Shown piece by piece: positions 61,926 through 64,000 of a DNA stretch of 64,000 nt. The DNA is from Jaminaea rosea (taxonomy: Eukaryota > Basidiomycota > Exobasidiomycetes > Microstromatales). Numbering within the stretch: position 1 is the stretch's first letter; each line of letters starts with the position of its first letter. The translations under genes and the position numbers were made by a program. Where the stretch lies: NCBI RefSeq assembly GCF_003144245.1, contig NW_020289977.1:992001-1056000 (forward strand). The letters run 5' to 3'. Under the pieces are notes generated by a model. The model had not been told where the DNA came from. It made no database searches and worked only from the letters and a program-made list of their open reading frames with translations.

Positions 61926-64000
61926 CTAGGCTACTGCGAGCCCGCCCCAGCCATCAGCCGCATCCTGGCCATCCTCCTCGTCTGCCCTCTGCCTCTCCCA
62001 CCTCCTTCGTCCTTCATGCGCCGCGAAGCCCAAGCCGGCGATGACCACTAGCAAAGTCAGATCCCCAAGCCCCAGACTCGTAGTCTTGAATACCCCCTGC
62101 AGTGGTGGGAAGTACACAAGCAGCAGCTGACTGACCAAGCTGACGCTTACAGTAAGAGTAAGCATTCTGTTCCCCGTGAGGGTGGTGGTAAGCCCACGAT
62201 TCTGCACAGCGGAAGTGAGGTCGAGGAAGACGAAGGCGGTGAAAGTCATAGTCTGATCGCGTTCGTCCGCGAAGCCGTCGTCCGTAAGCTCCGCGACGTA
62301 GATGTAGAGCGTGCCGAGGACGATGATTGTCGCCGAGAACAGCACGCGCATCAACACCCTGCGTGTGAGTACGGGCGCATCCTTTCTCCTCGGCCTGCGA
62401 CGCATCACCACCGCCCTGTCCACTGGATCCACTCCGAGCGATTGTGATGGAGGCCCATCCATTAGAATGTTGATGAAGAGGATCTGCATAGGGTTCAAGG
62501 GAAGCTTGAGCCCCGCCGCCGTTGACAGAGTGATGAGACTCAGTGCCGCCACTGCCGTTGAGAGCTGGAATGCTAGGAAGTTCTGAATGTTGTAGAAGAT
62601 GCCCTTGCCCTCTTCTACTGCTGGAAGGATTGTGGCAAAGTTGTCGTCTACGAGGATGACGTCGCTTGCCTCTTTGGCCACGTCACTGCCCCCGCGGCCG
62701 AGGGCAATGCCGATGTCTGCTAGCTTGAGGGCAGGCGCATCATTGACTCCGTCTCCTGTCATGGCGACTACGTGCCCGTTCGACTGGAGAGCGCGGACGA
62801 TGCTCATCTTGTGGCGCGGGGTGGTGCGAGCGAAGACGGAGACACGGTCGATGCTCTCTTGGAGCTGGCGCTCTGACATCGAGTCAATCTGCGAGCCAAG
62901 CATGGATGCACCTCCGTCAATGCCTACTTGACGCGCTATAGCGTTTGCGGTGGGCTCGGCGTCGCCTGTGATCATGATGATCTGGATACCGGAGCGACGA
63001 AGCTCTGCTATTGATTCTCTGACGCCCTGGCGAGGAGGATCTTGTACGGCTTGCAATCCACAGAAGGTGGTACCTACGGCGCAGGCCAGAACACGTAGCC
63101 CTCGCTTGGCCATCTCATCTGCTGCACGGCGAATCTCAGCAGTTTGAGCATGAGGCGCTCGTTCTAAGACGGCCTCAACTGCTCCCTTTGTGTAAGTCGT
63201 GCTGCCTTGCCCAATGTTGGCTGCTGAAGGCGGGACGGTCAGGGTACCAGTGACTGACATCCACTTTGTCTCTGAGCTGAAGGGCATTTCGGCCGTCCGT
63301 GTAAAAGAGCCGCGCGCATCGTGCCTTACCACGCTGGCCATTGCTACGTCTGTTGCTTGGCCCACGTATTCGCCCTTCTCATCTCGACGCGCGTTGTTGC
63401 AGAGATTGCCAACGAGGAGTGTACGAGCGAGGGAAGGCGAGGGGGAGTCGGGCAGCTCCTTGGCATCGATCTTGCCGTCCTCTAGTGTCCAGAGCTCGCA
63501 GACGGTCATCTTGTTCGTCGTCAAGGTGCCCGTCTTGTCCGAGCAGATGACGGAGATGGAGCCTAGTGTCTCAACTGAAGGCAGTCGTTTGACAATGGCC
63601 TTGCGATGCGACATGCGCAGCACGCCCAGCGCCAGAGTGACGGTGACAACGATGGGCAAGCCCTCAGGAATGGCCGCAACAGCGAGAGATACGCCGATGG
63701 TAAACATCTCCAGCGCACCTCTCCTTTGCCAAAGACCCAGCAAGCAAATGACGCCGATGATGGCAAAACTAGCCATGCTGAGCTTCTTTGCCAGGTCGTC
63801 CATGCTCAGCTGCAGCGGCGTACGTTGCTCGACCACCTCGTCCACCATGGCGAAGATGGCGCCAAATTCTGTCTGTGGACCTGTAGCAACTACGACACCT
63901 CGTCCGGAACCTGACTTGACCAGTGTTCCCATGAAAGCCGTATTGTCGCGTTCAGAGATGGAGGTCGAGGGTCCAAGGGCGTCTGTCGTTTTGCGTCTGG
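61926..64000 (-). CDS. PMR1: Pmr1/SPCA-type calcium-transporting P-type ATPase, partial
   Basis: The last 690 residues of the protein lie here; the gene continues past the right edge, so the N-terminus and the first membrane helices are missing. Visible parts are NTAFMGTLVKSGSG in the actuator region, the ion-site helix VAAIPEGLPIVVTVTLALG, the phosphorylation motif ICSDKTGTLTTNKMT, MITGDAEPTANAIARQVG, TGDGVNDAPALKLADIGIA, and the second ion-site helix ILFINILMDGPPSQSLG, as in Golgi Ca/Mn pumps. The pump loads calcium and manganese into the Golgi lumen for glycosylation and secretion. No intron is needed over this stretch. It converges with tropomyosin, 198 bp between stop codons. Confidence 0.94.
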   Translation of the reverse strand, partial: RRKTTDALGPSTSISERDNTAFMGTLVKSGSGRGVVVATGPQTEFGAIFAMVDEVVEQRTPLQLSMDDLAKKLSMASFAIIGVICLLGLWQRRGALEMFTIGVSLAVAAIPEGLPIVVTVTLALGVLRMSHRKAIVKRLPSVETLGSISVICSDKTGTLTTNKMTVCELWTLEDGKIDAKELPDSPSPSLARTLLVGNLCNNARRDEKGEYVGQATDVAMASVVRHDARGSFTRTAEMPFSSETKWMSVTGTLTVPPSAANIGQGSTTYTKGAVEAVLERAPHAQTAEIRRAADEMAKRGLRVLACAVGTTFCGLQAVQDPPRQGVRESIAELRRSGIQIIMITGDAEPTANAIARQVGIDGGASMLGSQIDSMSERQLQESIDRVSVFARTTPRHKMSIVRALQSNGHVVAMTGDGVNDAPALKLADIGIALGRGGSDVAKEASDVILVDDNFATILPAVEEGKGIFYNIQNFLAFQLSTAVAALSLITLSTAAGLKLPLNPMQILFINILMDGPPSQSLGVDPVDRAVVMRRRPRRKDAPVLTRRVLMRVLFSATIIVLGTLYIYVAELTDDGFADERDQTMTFTAFVFLDLTSAVQNRGLTTTLTGNRMLTLTVSVSLVSQLLLVYFPPLQGVFKTTSLGLGDLTLLVVIAGLGFAAHEGRRRWERQRADEEDGQDAADGWGGLAVA

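Noticed and set aside
1-64000. tRNA, rRNA, CRISPR, transposon or virus-like sequences
   Set aside because: No B-box-like GGTTCGANTCC with a matching A box, no rRNA core sequence, no spaced repeats, and no transposase, reverse transcriptase, integrase or capsid motifs were seen by eye.

Overview
This window is nuclear DNA of a fungus, almost certainly a basidiomycete and plausibly of the smut lineage (Ustilaginomycotina). The evidence is GC-rich coding sequence, tightly packed genes, short introns (mostly 58-134 bp) with GTGAGT/GTAAGT-type donors, fungal-type tropomyosin, chitin deacetylase and Bud4, and nuclear genes for mitochondrial proteins. The species call is inference. No tRNA, rRNA, CRISPR array, transposon or virus-like element was recognised. 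Exon structures below were assembled by hand from splice signals, reading phase and protein-family expectation.

Left third (1-22.8 kb): RED-like splicing factor (+), Mediator subunit 17 (-), N-terminal protein methyltransferase (+), xylulokinase (-), a very large intronless Bud4/anillin-type PH protein (-), a Drs2-type P4 flippase (-), and the spliceosome-associated Tls1/C9orf78 homologue (+). It ends in a compact group of four related small SANT/Myb-like genes at 19.3-22.6 kb. These share one exon plan, and one copy is broken by a stop at its first conserved tryptophan.

Middle (22.8-39.5 kb): an IMPACT-domain protein (+), a GPI-type chitin deacetylase (-), a 1.6 kb stretch without a convincing gene, succinate dehydrogenase flavoprotein (-) head-to-head with cytochrome c1 (+), a GH31 glycosidase (+), cytosolic ribosomal protein eL33 (+) and mitochondrial ribosomal protein uL2 (+).

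Right part (39.5-64 kb): acetyl-CoA carboxylase (+), an ABCB6/HMT1-like ABC transporter with a long tail (+), an RCC2-like propeller fused to a PHD finger (+), a mitochondrial carrier (-), a caffeoyl-CoA-type O-methyltransferase (+), a Doa10/MARCH6 membrane E3 ligase (-), tropomyosin with a start-codon-only coding exon (+), and the 3' part of a Pmr1/SPCA calcium pump (-) cut by the window edge.

The genes are mostly conserved housekeeping functions: splicing, transcription, secretion and ER quality control, lipid synthesis, respiration, cytokinesis. There is no operon-like or biosynthetic cluster logic. Physical linkage of possible functional interest is limited to the divergent SDH1/CYT1 pair (complexes II and III) and the SANT gene group, which is the least ordinary part of the window.
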